Assembly (NCBI GenBank): GCA_001414345.1
Contig: LLCB01000501.1
Location: forward strand, 1 to 28,720
DNA length: 28,720 nt
Reading direction: 5' to 3'
DNA from: Hymenoscyphus infarciens
Taxonomy: Eukaryota; Ascomycota; Leotiomycetes; Helotiales; Helotiaceae
A program made the position numbers and the translations under genes. This document shows, in pieces, positions 10,498 to 21,285 of the stretch. Numbering within the stretch: position 1 is the stretch's first letter; the number at the start of each line of letters is the position of its first letter. The notes under the pieces are model-generated. The model searched no databases. It saw only the letters and a program-made list of their open reading frames with translations, and was not told the DNA's origin.

Positions 10498-10860
10498 TTA
10501 GGTTTAACTTTATTCTTTATAGCTTCCTTTTAGATATTAGCTAAGAGTTTTTAGTATAAAGATTCTATTAGAATTCTAAGGCCTTTAATATGTCTCTTAA
10601 GGTCTCTAGGATTTTAAGAAGAGAGGACTTAATAGAATACTAGTTTACTAAGTAATTCTAGCTTATTAGGCTTATCTATAATAATAACTAAGAAGTAGAT
10701 TAGCTTTAGCTTTAACTTAGACACCTAGTATATAGTAAAAGTAAGGTAGGTATAGATAAAACATATTAGCTAGCTTTTCTTATATAAGAAAAACTTTAGC
10801 TTAAGAGATAATACTAGAAACTAATTATAATATCTAAAGAAGAATTAAGTATACTAATAT

Positions 10861-11426
10861 TAAATTATTAAAGTAGATAGGTTAAGAAGTAAAAGAGCGA
10901 AAGGCTACCTAGGTATAGTAGCTAGACTATAATATTATATAAGTAGCTTTTTTTCTCTTCTTTTAAGATAGAAGCTTTAAGATTCTTAGAGCTCTATCTC
11001 CTTACTAACCTCTATTATAACCCTTATATCCTCTTCTCCTAGATAATCTATATATAGTAATAATTATAGTATTCTCTCTTAAGCTTTTATCTATTATAAA
11101 CAGATCTTATAGCTAACCTATATAATATTAGTAGGTTTATAAAAAGCTAGTAAGCCTTATTAAGGGATATTACTACTACTTTAGTTAAGAACCTTTATTT
11201 ACTTAGTAATAATAGTCTAATTTTCTATATAATAATAATATAGACGTGTCTCTAGATAATTAGAAACTCTTTCTTATTAAATTAGTATACTAGCTTCTTA
11301 CTTATATATACTAGTTTATTTATTTACTTATTCTAAGTTTAGAAATCGCTCTAAAAAATAAAACTCTTAAGACCTAAGTTACTTAAAATAAATACGTACT
11401 ATACTACTAATTCCTTATCTTCTTAA
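10861..11426. other. Unassigned tract
   Basis: Possible upstream region of the minus-strand gene at 8701-10860, whose frame stays fairly open to about 10890. No start codon can be recognised because ATG is nearly absent from the region. No other structure seen. Confidence 0.4.
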
Positions 11427-11872
11427 TTAAAACTAACTCTAGTACTAGAATTAACTCTTTCTCTCTTCTTACTATAGTCTATATACTATCTAAGCTCTAA
11501 CTTAATATCTATCTTATCTAAATTTATATCTACTAATAAAGACTTTCTAAGTAATAAGTTCTAGTTACCTAATCTATATAAACCTCTAACTCTTAATAAA
11601 TTTACTACCTCTACTAATATTATAGTCTTAATAGATACTCTAGTTAGCTTTACTCTAGCTAATAATTTTTTTAGTAAAAGACTTATATTAAAGTACCTTA
11701 GTTTCTTAGATTAATAGATACTCTATACTAGTCTTACTTATAAATAGATAGAGTACTATATTAATTTAGCTTATAAAATACTAAGACTTAATATTACTAT
11801 AAAGTAGAGTAGAGTAATAGAATTAAAGAGATTATTCTTAAAAGATATATTAAATTTACTAGAATTAATTAT
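11427..11872 (+). pseudogene. Decayed coding stretch, unidentified product
   Basis: About six TAA/TAG in 148 codons, with 49 stop-free codons at 11565-11711. That run reads LNKFTTSTNIIVLIDTLVSF, then a continuation rich in F, K and L. LIDT followed by small residues and a hydrophobic/FF-SK stretch is loosely like the active-site region of retroelement aspartic proteases (D-S/T-G-A), but the glycine position is leucine and cannot be explained by simple C-to-T change, so I do not call it. After 11712 the frame goes on with basic, helical-looking sequence (VIELKRLFLKDILNLLELII). Confidence 0.4.
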
Positions 11873-12059
11873 TTAATATATAATAATATAAGTTAGACAG
11901 TTTATTAAGGTTTTTAAGATAAAGAATACTATTCTTAAGAACCTTATTAATAACTATATCTAAGAATAAAGCTAAAAATACTAATAAAAGTAATTTAAAA
12001 GTCTTATCTCTACTTTTAAAATATAGTTAATTAACTCTACTATAATTATTTAACCCTTA

Positions 12060-12433
12060 CTCTTAAGAATTCAGTTAGAATAAACTAGAATTCCTAAAAC
12101 TATTTTTTACCTCTTATTCTTAGTAATTTAGTTATAATAAACTATAATTTAATAAAAGCGTTAATCTAGATAATATAATATAAGATATGTTTTAAGTAGT
12201 CTAGAGAATATTTATAAGTCTTATTCTCTCTTTCTCTTTTATTATATTATAGTCTCTATTATTTATTTCTTTTAAACCTATATATAGAGTTTAGAAAGTA
12301 TACTATAGTCTCTAGTATTCGTTTTTTTAAATTTATATATAATAAAGGTAGTAATTTTTCTTTTATTATAAAAGTCTTATTTAAGATTAGAAAAGGCTAG
12401 TATATTCTTCTTAAAGCTTTATTAGTAGAGTTA
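12060..12433 (+). pseudogene. Decayed coding stretch, unidentified product
   Basis: In a second + frame, a 60-codon stop-free run spans 12218-12397, with about seven stops in 125 codons overall. The run is rich in aromatic and hydrophobic residues, then basic (KVLFKIRKG). It could belong to the same gene as 11427-11872 after a frame change, or be separate. No motif recognised. Confidence 0.35.
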
Positions 12434-13455
12434 TAGTATAATAAATCGAGATTCTACTAATATTAATTAAAGTAAGTTTATTATATCTCTATATAAATTA
12501 CTAAATTTTAATAGAATTATAGTCTATATATATTATACCTCTTTTTATATAAGTATAGAGTAGTCTATTATTCTTTTCTATAATAAATAGTTTACTTCTC
12601 TACTCTTAATCCTTTTAAATTACTACTAAACTTCTTTACTTCTAAGCCTAACTATAAAGTCTTATATTTAATAGTATTTAGAGCTTATATTACTAAGCTA
12701 GGTTAGGATAATTACTATAGTATTAAGCAGTCTACTTCTCTTTAGTTAACTATTATATAGAATATATATATCCTCTTTTATAGCTATAGGAATTTTAAAC
12801 ATTACTAAGCTAGAGAGCTTTTTTTTCCTTAGTCTAATTACTTCTTAACTTAGGTACTTAGTTTTATAATTAAGTTATTCTTTTATTAGATCTTTAATCT
12901 TAATACTTAGAGGTTATTTTATTAGTTACTAGAGAGGTAATCTTAGCTTTTAAGATATATTCTAGTATATGCTTTTATTTCTACTAAATTAGTACTTCTA
13001 TTTAAATAATATCGATTTTATATACTCTTTTACTCCTTTTTAATTATATATATATATATAATCTCTATTTCTACTATTTCTTATTATTAAAATAATATTT
13101 ACTTCTCTTTTATTTAATTAATTATATCTTCTAATTAGTTAGCTACTTAATTATTCTTTAGTTAGTTATAATAGTAACTTACTTTCTAAGTATTATATAG
13201 ACTTTCTATTAAAGTTTTCTAAATTAATCTTAATATAAGAGTGCTATTTAGTACTTAAGTAGTAGCTTCTTAGTATTATTATAATTTAATAGCTATAAGT
13301 ATTTTCTTTAAATTTATATTATTAGAATACTTCTTTACTACTTTATTAAATATCTTATATATTATTAACTTATTTTTACTAATTCTAGTAAGTTAGTAAC
13401 TCTAACTCTTATAATAAAAACTCTTTTAACTATAGAGATCTTATATTATTAAAAT
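12434..13455. other. Unassigned tract with one dispersed-repeat copy
   Basis: No convincing frame. 12816-12852 (TTTTTTTTCCTTAGTCTAAT and following) is a diverged copy of the 53-56-bp repeat at 14223-14380. An (AT)n run lies at 13047-13060. Confidence 0.45.
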
Positions 13456-13638
13456 AATAAGTTAAAGTTTAAAGGTTTAGTAGTAAATAAATTAGAAGAA
13501 GAATTATTATTAGATAAAAGAGTAAAAGAAGAAGAAGAAGTATCTAAATCTTAGCTAAAAGTACTATTAAAAGAGCTATTAAAAGAGTTATAAAAAGAAG
13601 ATATAATTATAAAAGTTATTTATATATTATTTCTAAGC
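13456..13638 (+). pseudogene. Short decayed coding remnant, Glu/Lys-rich
   Basis: Two TAA/TAG in 61 codons. The frame reads NKLEEELLLDKRVKEEEEVS, then SQLKVLLKELLKELQKED with both stops read as Q, a charged coiled-coil-like pattern. The codons are GAA/AAA/TTA-rich, and purine-rich DNA depresses stops by itself, so chance is possible. The frame ends at TAA 13639-13641. Confidence 0.35.
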
Positions 13639-13641
13639 TAA

Positions 13642-14222
13642 AACTTTTCTAGGTTTTTAAGAAATATCTAAGAAAATACTATTCTTATAATTACTTATAA
13701 AAGAGATAAGAGTTAAGTAGATTAAGTAAGAAAAGTATCTAAAATAGATAGGAATTAATATAGTCTTATTTTTTATTTTAAGATTTCCTCTTTATTTTAT
13801 CTCTTTTTTATTCTAAAAACTTTATTAAAAATACTAAACGTTAATACTTTTATTTATCTTTATTAAACTTAGAATACTTAAAAGTATCTTAAAAGTAGCC
13901 TACTTTTAGTTATACTACTAATTCTACTATATAAAAGTTATTATTTTTAAATATTAATTTTAATAATAGAATACTTTAGAAAATAGAAATTTAAGTTACT
14001 AGAGTCTAGAATATACTACTTCTACTAGCCTATACCCTCTTTACTCTTATCTACTATTCTATATAAAAAGCTAATAAAAGAATAACTTAATTATAAAACC
14101 GAGTATATTATATCCTAGCTATATAAACCTAATAAATATAAGAGGGTTTTATTCCCTAGTCTAATTTACTTTTTAACTAAAGTAGGTTAATAAATTAAAA
14201 AGCTTAAACTTCTCTAGATTAG
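13642..14222. other. Unassigned tract
   Basis: AT-rich, no frame stands out. A weak copy of the repeat at 14223-14380 appears near 14147-14190 (CCCTAGTCTAATTTACTTTT). Confidence 0.4.
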
Positions 14223-14380
14223 AGAGGCTTTTTTTTTACTTAGTTTACTTACTTCTTAACCTAGATATTAGCTATAAAGAGGCTTTCTTTCTTTAGTTTA
14301 ATTACTTCTTAACCTAGATATTAGCTATAAAAAGGCTTTCTTTCCTTAGTTTAATTACTTCTTAATTAATATAGGTTAAT
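14223..14380. repeat. 53- to 56-bp tandem repeat, three copies
   Basis: Units begin RRGGCTTT at 14223, 14279 and 14332 and share CTTAGTTTAATTACTTCTTA and CTAGATATTAGCTATAAA blocks. Diverged single copies occur at about 12816, 14147 and 14425. Dispersed plus tandem copies suggest an old minisatellite or a repeated element end. Confidence 0.75.
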
Positions 14381-14470
14381 AAATTAAATGTTTTAAAAAC
14401 CTTAAATATTCTAGGTATAAGAAGGCTTTTTCCTCTTAGTCTATAACCTAGATTAGGTTAGTAAATTAGT

Positions 14471-14538
14471 ATTACTTAAGATATTTAATTACCTAAGATA
14501 TTTAATTACCTAAGATATTTAATTACTTAAGATAATTT
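14471..14538. repeat. 17-bp tandem repeat, four copies
   Basis: ATTACCTAAGATATTTA units start at 14471, 14488, 14505 and 14522, an exact 17-bp period with single C/T differences. The period is not a multiple of three, so a coding origin is unlikely. Confidence 0.85.
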
Positions 14539-16117
14539 ATAACTTAAAAACATCTTTCTTTTTACTCTACTTCTAAATTAACTAATTATTTTCTCTAGCC
14601 TTTAACTTTCTATACTAAGCTCTATAAGTAGTAGTATTATATATTATAGAAAAAGTAACTATATTAGTAGTAAAATTTCTACTCTTAATTAGTATAGATA
14701 GGTATATTTTAGTATAAGTTTTATTAGCTATAAATATGTTTATATAGAATTTACTATACTAGATTAAAAGAATTCGCCTATCTTTATTTAAAAAAAAAAC
14801 TCTCTTAAGCTAAGAAGAAAGTATCTAGTAGTTTAATTTTTTTTTAAGTCTAAGAGTAACCTTTTTATATATTTATAGTTAGTTACTTATACTTTAAAGG
14901 AATAAAACTAATTATAATCGTATTAATAAAATCTTAACTTATTATATATTTATTAGTAGAAGTTACTAGAGTTATTAGTATCTTATATATTATATTTAGT
15001 ATTATTAGTCTACTTATACTTGCTAGTCTTATAGTATTTCTTATAGTTTAGCTTTTAAAGTAGAATATCTATTAGAATCTATAGATTCTTCCTAGCTAAA
15101 GTAGGAATAAAGAGTAGCTATAGATATTATTTCTTAATATTATTACTATAAATCTTTTATAAGTAACCTAGTAGTATTATTAGTTATATTACTAATAATT
15201 TCTAGTATATACTAGAGTAGCTAAAACCTAAACTCTAGCTTTTCTATACTACTCTACTTTTATTACTTACTCTTACTTAACTATCTTAATCTATTTTATA
15301 AGTCTTTTACTTATATAAGTAAAAATCCTCTAACTTATATTTAAAGAGTATACTACTAAAGTTATTAAAAAACCTAAAGCTATATTACCTTTATAGCTCT
15401 ATAGTCTCCTCTTCTCTCTTTAAATATAATCTTAAGTATAGTATTTATAAAATCTCGTTCTTTAGCTAAAGTTATATAATTAATAGCTTAAATAAGAAGA
15501 TATTTAAATATAGTATACTTAACTATAACTTAGAGAAGTATAAAGAGAACTAGTTTTAAGTTAACTAGAATTTACTTTATCTTATAAATATAAAAAGACT
15601 AAGTCTTAAAGACTTTATAATACTTAATAATAAATAATTATCTAAACCTAGTAGATTAGATCTACTTACTATTATATATAAATAATTAGTTCTTTTAATA
15701 AGTATATATAATTAAACTATTTATAACTTCTAGATTAGTAGTAGATATTTAAATAAAGAAGAAATAAGCACCTTAAAAGCTAATAAAAACAAATACTAGT
15801 TAAATAGATTATAAGAGCTATTATTATCTATATTAGGTTTTAATAATCTCTAATATAATATTACTATTTATAAAGTTCTAAAAGAAAAGGTATAATATAC
15901 TCTTTAATACTTAAAAACTCTTCTTTAAATATAACTAGCTATCTATATCTAAGAGAATAGGCTTTAGGTTTAAGTACTATAGTATTAAGTATAAATATAG
16001 TAGTATAATAGATTAAGTTAAGATAGAGCTATTAATTTACTTAAGAAGCTTATTAAGAATCTATATTAATTAAATTAATAATAGTAGTATATTTAGTTTA
16101 TAGATGTTTTAATTTAA
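14539..16117. other. Unassigned tract, possible + coding remnant
   Basis: A + frame between about 15075 and 15700 has runs of 33 and 43 codons without stops, but an overall stop density of about 9 %, no better than chance. Mononucleotide A and T runs lie near 14790 and 14838. No repeats or RNA genes seen. Confidence 0.35.
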
Positions 16118-16550
16118 GCTAGTAGTTATTACTTCTCTGTTTTAGAAATAAATAACCTAATTAAACTTCTTATAATAATTAAGAATACTTATAAGATAGC
16201 TATAAATACTAAATTAACTATAATAAAGCTAGATATCTAAGAAAGGATCGATTTAAAGATTATAATAGTAGATATTCTAGAGTATATAAGTAAGTTAAGG
16301 GCTTTTATAAGAGAGATAGAGATTAGGAATAATTTAGTAGAAAGAGATTTAGTAGAGAGATTAGAAAGAGAGTTACTTAAGTAAGATTTACTAGGAAAAG
16401 AGCTAACTCTAGTATATTTTACTAGTAAAAAGACTATAATAGATTAACTAGAAAGATTAGAGAAAAGATAAGAGAAAATTCTAGTATAACCTAGTATTAT
16501 TTTTATTTATAGTAGATAGAATAAGGCTTATTATCTACTATTTTTTTAAG
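16118..16550 (+). pseudogene. Decayed coding stretch with charged coiled-coil segment
   Basis: From 16118 to about 16470 the frame holds only three TAA/TAG in about 117 codons, where about twelve would be expected. The DNA turns purine-rich at 16270-16480 and encodes RNNLVERDLVERLEREL, then a stop read as Q, DLLGKELTLVYFTSKKTIID and LERLEKR. This is a strongly charged helical region typical of a coiled coil. The upstream half is hydrophobic (VLEINNLIKLLIIIKNTYK). Short coiled-coil proteins of this kind occur as Gag or accessory proteins of transposons, but nothing here identifies it. Confidence 0.5.
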
Positions 16551-17400
16551 CTATTTAATAGGAGATAATAAGGATCTTATCTTATTAATAATAGAGTATA
16601 GAGTTATTAGAACATAATTAGAGCTAATTTTTATTAATAGAACCTTTAATTAGAGGCTTTTTTTATATAAGTATTATAAAGGTTTATTAATAGTTTAAGT
16701 AGAATATTAATAAGAAACTAGAAGTATTAAAGAAATAGAGAGAGTATAGTATATATAAGAGTATAAGCTAATTATATAAACTAATAGCATTTCTTACTCT
16801 TAAATTTTATAGAAATATATTATTAGTAGCGTTGAAGATAAACTAGTATAAATTTATAATTATAATTAAGTATTAATACTCTTTTTTTTATTATATTATA
16901 ATAATACTATTATATTATCTAGATTAAGATTCTTATATATAAATTTAATTTATAAGTTTAAGAGTATACTTATCTACTTATTAGCTTAGAGAAGATGTTT
17001 ATATTATTTTAGACTTATATTTATAAAGCTAGTAAGTAGATAAGTATTAATATCTTATTAAATTCTATAGATTAATAATATAGTAGGTTTAGGCTAAATA
17101 GTAGAAGGATTATAAGAATAGTCTTTTAATAGATCTAGTAGGTAAACTTCTAATCTTATAATAAGATTCTAGACTAATAAGAAGCTAGCGTTTTCTATAA
17201 TATACTATCTAGTCTTTAAAAAGGATATAAAAAGAGTAAGTCTAAGTTCTACTTCTTAAGCTATTTCTTAAAACTCCTCCTCTCTTATAGAATAAGTAAA
17301 ACCTAATAAGTCTTATCTAGTAGAATTAACTTACTAATTACTAAAGTAATATAATACCTTATAGCTATATTACTTAAGTATTAGAGTCTAAGATATTATA
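16551..17400. other. Unassigned tract
   Basis: No frame with clearly reduced stops and no repeats. It is the region between the + remnant ending near 16550 and the 3' side of the minus-strand remnant at 17401. Confidence 0.4.
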
Positions 17401-18300
17401 TTTAGTAAGTATTATTAACTTAGCTATTAATCTATTATTACTAACCTACTTATAAATAATATTTTAGTACTTAAGAATTCCCTTCTATTAATACTACTTT
17501 ATAGCTTTTATCTATTATATTATATTCTCTTAGTACTTAGTTATATCTCTAGTACTTTTAGTATTTAGAGCTTCTTAATAGATCTTAAAGAATTTATTTA
17601 CTCCTTTATATCTTAAACTCTACTTCTCCTTAGTACTAAGTTTACTATACTTATATAATAACTAGGTAGATCCTTAGCTACCTATTTTTAGATTACTTAA
17701 ATCCTTCTTCTTCTTATCTTTATAGAATTCTAGGATTTTCTAGCTTTCCTATTTTTAAAATAGATCCTATACTAATAGCTATCTAGAAGTAATATAATAA
17801 TATTTACTAAGATTTCTCTAAACATATTTATATAATAGAGTAGGATTTACTCCTATACTTCTACTTAACTTTTAAATATTCTTATAGAATTAATTTATTA
17901 ATTTATTAAACTAAGCTTATATTATAGTAGAAAGTTCTTCCTCTACTTATATATTATCTTTATTATAATCGTCCTCTTCTTCTTCTACTTATTCTTCTTC
18001 TTTCCTTTACTTCTTATCTTCTTTTTAATTATATTCTACTTTATTATTAATTAAGTCTATATTTAAAAGCTTTTAACTAACTAAAGTTACTTATTACTTT
18101 TTATTTATACTACTATCTACTCTACTTAAAAGTTCTTATATTCTTTTTTAACTATTTTATATTAGTATATATAAAGAAGACTTAGTATTATATATCTCTT
18201 AAAAATCTAAACCTAATAGCTACTCTTCTAACTAGTTATTACTATTTAGCTATTAAATAAGTAAGAGGATCTCTTACTATATTAACTTATTAAAAGGTAA
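17401..18300 (-). pseudogene. Decayed gene with acidic region and helix-turn-helix-like segment
   Basis: Minus-strand frame. In order: a Q/L-rich N-terminal region (LEEQLLGLDFQEIYNTK near 18180-18235), an acidic/basic low-complexity stretch at about 17950-18040 (EEEQVEEEEDDYNKDN), then KLSRSIGVNPTLLYKYV at about 17821-17870. That last segment has the spacing of a DNA-binding helix-turn-helix (a helix, then G-V, then P-T-L-L-Y), as in the N-terminal domains of several transposase families. Stop density over the whole stretch is about 10 %, so the case rests on the pattern rather than on counts. All stops are TAA or TAG at positions that could be Q. Confidence 0.35.
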
Positions 18301-19222
18301 AGTAAGTAAGATATATTTAAGCCTAACTACTAGCTAAATAGTATTCTTAATTAATATATTTATTATATCTTAAGTAGATAAGAAGTTTTCTTATCTAAAA
18401 GCTAGCTAAATTATATACTAAAATAACATATTTAGTATTTAAGTAGATAAGTGCTTTTCTAGCTAAAGTAAGGCTTCTACGTTATTAAGTCCCTCTAATA
18501 AAGTATTCTAAATTCTCTAAGTCTTTAATCTATAAGATATCTACTAGTTTAAAGAATAGAGTTATTAATTATTTAAGGTTTTATACCTTAGATAATTTAA
18601 GCTAAGTCTACTAGTTTAAGTAATTATTTAAAGATTTAAGAGCTAATCTAGAAAAGTACTAAGACTTATAAAGGCTATAAATACCTTAATACTATTTAGA
18701 TTATTTAATATATCTATTATAGAATAAGGTTAACGTTAATCTATTTTTAAAGGTTTTATTTTTTAGCTAATAAAACAAGGTTAAATATAGCTTAAATTAG
18801 ATATACCTTTATAAGTATTATTTTAGTAGATAGAAATATATACTATATTAAATAGTAGATATTAAATTTATAAACTTTAATAAATATATAGCTAAGAGGC
18901 TTCTATAGATATCCTACCTCTTAATCTACTAAGTATTAAGATTTTAAGCTACTTTATTATACCTATACTACGTTAGTTATCTAGATATAAAAATAGTAGC
19001 TATATAGAGTCTACTCTCTTTAAGCTAAATCATAAGAATTATTCCTACCTATAATAAGCCCTCTTCTAAATAGTAACTCTTATAAGTATAAAAGCTTCTC
19101 TTATATACTTATTACCTTATTATTTTATTAAGAAGTTAAATCTTCTAACCTTAGAGATCTTTTCTCTATTCTCTTCTAAGTATTCTTTAACTAATTACTC
19201 TCTTAAATATATAATTATAAAG
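18301..19222. other. Unassigned tract
   Basis: No clear reading frame. A few surviving dinucleotides (ACATATTT near 18427, GTGCTT near 18451) but no repeat or element boundary that I can define. Confidence 0.4.
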
Positions 19223-19370
19223 CCTATATAACAAATCCCTATTATTAAATCTTATATAATAAGCTTTAAAGCCTACTACTTTTAAACATTGAATATTAAT
19301 TAGCTTCTTAGAACCTATATAACGAATACCTATTATTATATCTTATATAATAAGCTCTAAAGTCTAAGCC
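19223..19370. repeat. 91-bp tandem duplication, partial
   Basis: CCTATATAAC starts both copies (19223 and 19314), followed by shared TTATATAATAAGCT and AAGCCTACTA blocks. Copy 1 has AACAAATCC where copy 2 has AACGAATAC: a CA/CG difference that shows the copies were mutated differently. Confidence 0.65.
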
Positions 19371-20022
19371 TACTAAGCTTTAAACCTTATTAAAAGAAAC
19401 TTAAATAAAAAACCTCTCTTTAACCTATTAGACTACCTTTATATATAGGAATTATAAAACTACCTCGTAGCCAGTGTATTATACTCCCTCTTCTCCTAAC
19501 TCTCTTAAGAGCACTTATACTCTAAAGCTTATACTTTTATATAAGAAATAAAAAAAGGTCTTCTAAGTCTACTCTTAGTTTTTTTATATACCTAAAACCT
19601 CTACTTAAGGCTAGAAACACTAGTAATACTTTTAAGTAAATAATACTAAGTAAGAACTTAAAGCTTAGCTTCTTAATAATACGAACATATATACTATAGT
19701 TTAGAAGCTAGTAAGATCTTTAAAGAATATAGATCTATACTACTTACTTTAAATATAGTTTAAAACTAAAAAAGCTAAATATATCTTAAAATACTTTAAA
19801 AACTAGGAAGATTATAAAAAGGTAGTTTTTAATATATAAAGATAGCTCTAAGTTAATAGAATTTACTAGTTTAAAATAAACTATAAAGTATATTACTCCC
19901 TTCCTCTTAGAATATAATAGTAAATTGTTTTATATATATATAAATATAATATAATCTTAAAAAATAAAGGTATAAATAAGAATTATAAAATAATAGAAAA
20001 TCTATATAAAAACCTCTAAATA
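19371..20022. other. Unassigned tract with a less-mutated spot
   Basis: Around 19460-19520 the sequence keeps GCCAGTG and GAGCACTT, a small CA/TG-containing spot next to CTCCCTCTTCTCC. It could be an element end, but I find no inverted partner in the window. The rest shows nothing definable. Confidence 0.4.
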
Positions 20023-20493
20023 AGTGCTTTAGTAAGAATAGATCTCTACTTAGTATTTATTTAGTTATATTAAAATAAGATTAAGAATTTTATTAAAACT
20101 AAAGTAAAGATAATAAAAGTATAATAACTTTTCTAATTTAAAAATAATAGAATTAAATAGAGCTCTTTTATAGATTCCTAGCTTTAGCTATCTTAGAATA
20201 GTAATACTAAACCTTTAGTAGAAACTATAGCCGCTGTCGATAATAGAGTTACTAACGCTTACTATAAAGCCCTTACTTAGCTTCTAATAAGCACTTTACT
20301 AAATAAGAGTATTCCTTAATTATTAATAATAGAGAAAGCTTATACTCCTCTCTTAGAATCTCTATTACTTTATAAAGCTCTAAGGCTACTTCTAGTTAGA
20401 ACTAGGACTATAGTATATTTCTACTCTAGAATATTAAAATTAAGAATTATATTATAATACTATAATAAAGAGAAAAGGGTTATAGACTTAGAA
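20023..20493 (+). pseudogene. Decayed coding stretch, unidentified product
   Basis: About 13 stops in 157 codons overall, but only three between about 20193 and 20440. The region is well formed: KPLVETIAAVDNRVTNAYYK at 20209-20268, a 45-codon stop-free run ending near 20450, and a basic tail. The upstream part (20070-20160) is lysine- and hydrophobic-rich. GCC GCT GTC codons and a surviving TpG make it slightly less AT-rich than its surroundings. No domain recognised. It faces the minus-strand remnant at 20866-21285. Confidence 0.4.
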
Positions 20494-20865
20494 TAGTATA
20501 TAGATTAAGAGATATATATATATAGTAAAACTTATACTATAAATAAAAGAACTAATTAAAATAATAATAACTTATAATTCTTTATATAGAAATTAAAATT
20601 AATAGAGATTTTATTTAACTATAAATTTAAATAAGAGATAATATCTTATCTTTTATAATAAATATATAGATTATTCTAAAAAATTAATTAATTAATCTAT
20701 AATAAAGGAGATTTAAATATATCTCTTTTAATAATAACTAATTAAATAAAAAAAAAACGAAAAAGAAAACCTTATATATAACTACTTTAAAATAAGAACT
20801 TCTAAAAATAATTTTAAAATATAATAATTTTCTATTTCTATAGATAAATAAAGTAAAGTAACTAC
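20494..20865. other. Unassigned tract between convergent remnants
   Basis: A-rich runs (20746-20757) and no frame of note. Confidence 0.4.
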
Positions 20866-21285
20866 TTACTTATCTTCCTTATTAGAGTTCTTAATTTTTA
20901 CTATAATATTATACTTTAGACTACTACTAGTAGTAGTAGCTTAGGCCTCTTTAACTTAGTAGTCTAAATTTAATTCTATTCTTCCTTACTTATATAGGGT
21001 TTCGGTCTCCTCTTAGTACTTAAATTTATACTTATGTTTAAGATTCTTTAACTTAGATTTATAGATAAGTTTTAATTTCTCTACTTCTAAAGTAGCTTAG
21101 TTATAGTAAGACTTAAACTAAAGAGAAGATTAGTAAGAAAAGAGTAGAGAGATATTAATAAGACTTACTATAATAATATACTAATAAACTTATTTATTAT
21201 AGAGTATAGTTTTATATTTCTTTACTATATCTTAAAAGCTAACTTAAATCTTCTTAGCTTTAAAAAGAAGGGTAATTAAACTCTT
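20866..21285 (-). pseudogene. Decayed coding remnant, Lys/Glu-rich C terminus
   Basis: Minus frame of about 140 codons ending at a stop at 20866-20868. A 28-codon stop-free part reads ATLEVEKLKLIYKSKLKNLK (about 21030-21090), followed by EETETLY, a Ser/Thr run from a (TAC/TAG) triplet repeat, and KIKNSNKEDK. All twelve internal stops are TAA/TAG where Q is reasonable. The C-terminal charged coil plus Ser/Thr run is protein-like. Product unknown. Confidence 0.4.
20923..20940. repeat. Triplet palindrome CTACTACTAGTAGTAGTAG
   Basis: A (CTA)n/(TAG)n stretch forms a near-perfect inverted repeat centred on CTAG. It lies inside the minus-strand remnant at 20866-21285 and encodes its Ser/Thr run there. 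Confidence 0.7.

Larger units (their letters stand above)
8701..10860 (-). pseudogene. Large decayed gene, about 700 codons, unidentified product
   Basis: The best coding remnant in the window. N-terminal part (about 10320-10860): about six stops before a run of roughly 90 codons with none (about 10270-10540); segments include NPRDLKRHIKGLRILIESLY (about 10555-10613) and a Lys/Ala-rich repeat NEATKATKATEAIKATKNKA (about 10430-10490). Middle (9370-10180): about 17 stops in 270 codons, with an in-frame acidic 5-residue repeat LEDSR/LEDSN made by a 15-bp minisatellite. C-terminal part (8701-9360): read in a different frame, only six stops in 220 codons, Ser/Asn-rich, then a strongly basic KSKKRNKSKRNKSILK. 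A frame change near 9360 and a stop-rich patch at 10201-10270 mean indels as well as RIP. The basic, low-complexity character would suit a nucleic-acid-binding or Gag-like protein, but no domain is recognisable. Confidence 0.55.

Noticed and set aside
10320..10560. Intact small protein gene from the longest stop-free run
   Set aside because: It lacks a start codon and is bounded by TAA/TAG in frame. It is one segment of the larger decayed gene, and its low-complexity TAGCTTTAG repeats help keep it open.
11565..11711. Retroelement aspartic protease from the LIDT motif
   Set aside because: The glycine of the D-S/T-G motif is replaced by a leucine codon that RIP alone cannot produce, and no reverse transcriptase or integrase motif was found nearby.
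15075..15700. Plus-strand coding remnant
   Set aside because: Some long stop-free runs, but overall about 9 % stops, no better than a random frame in this composition.
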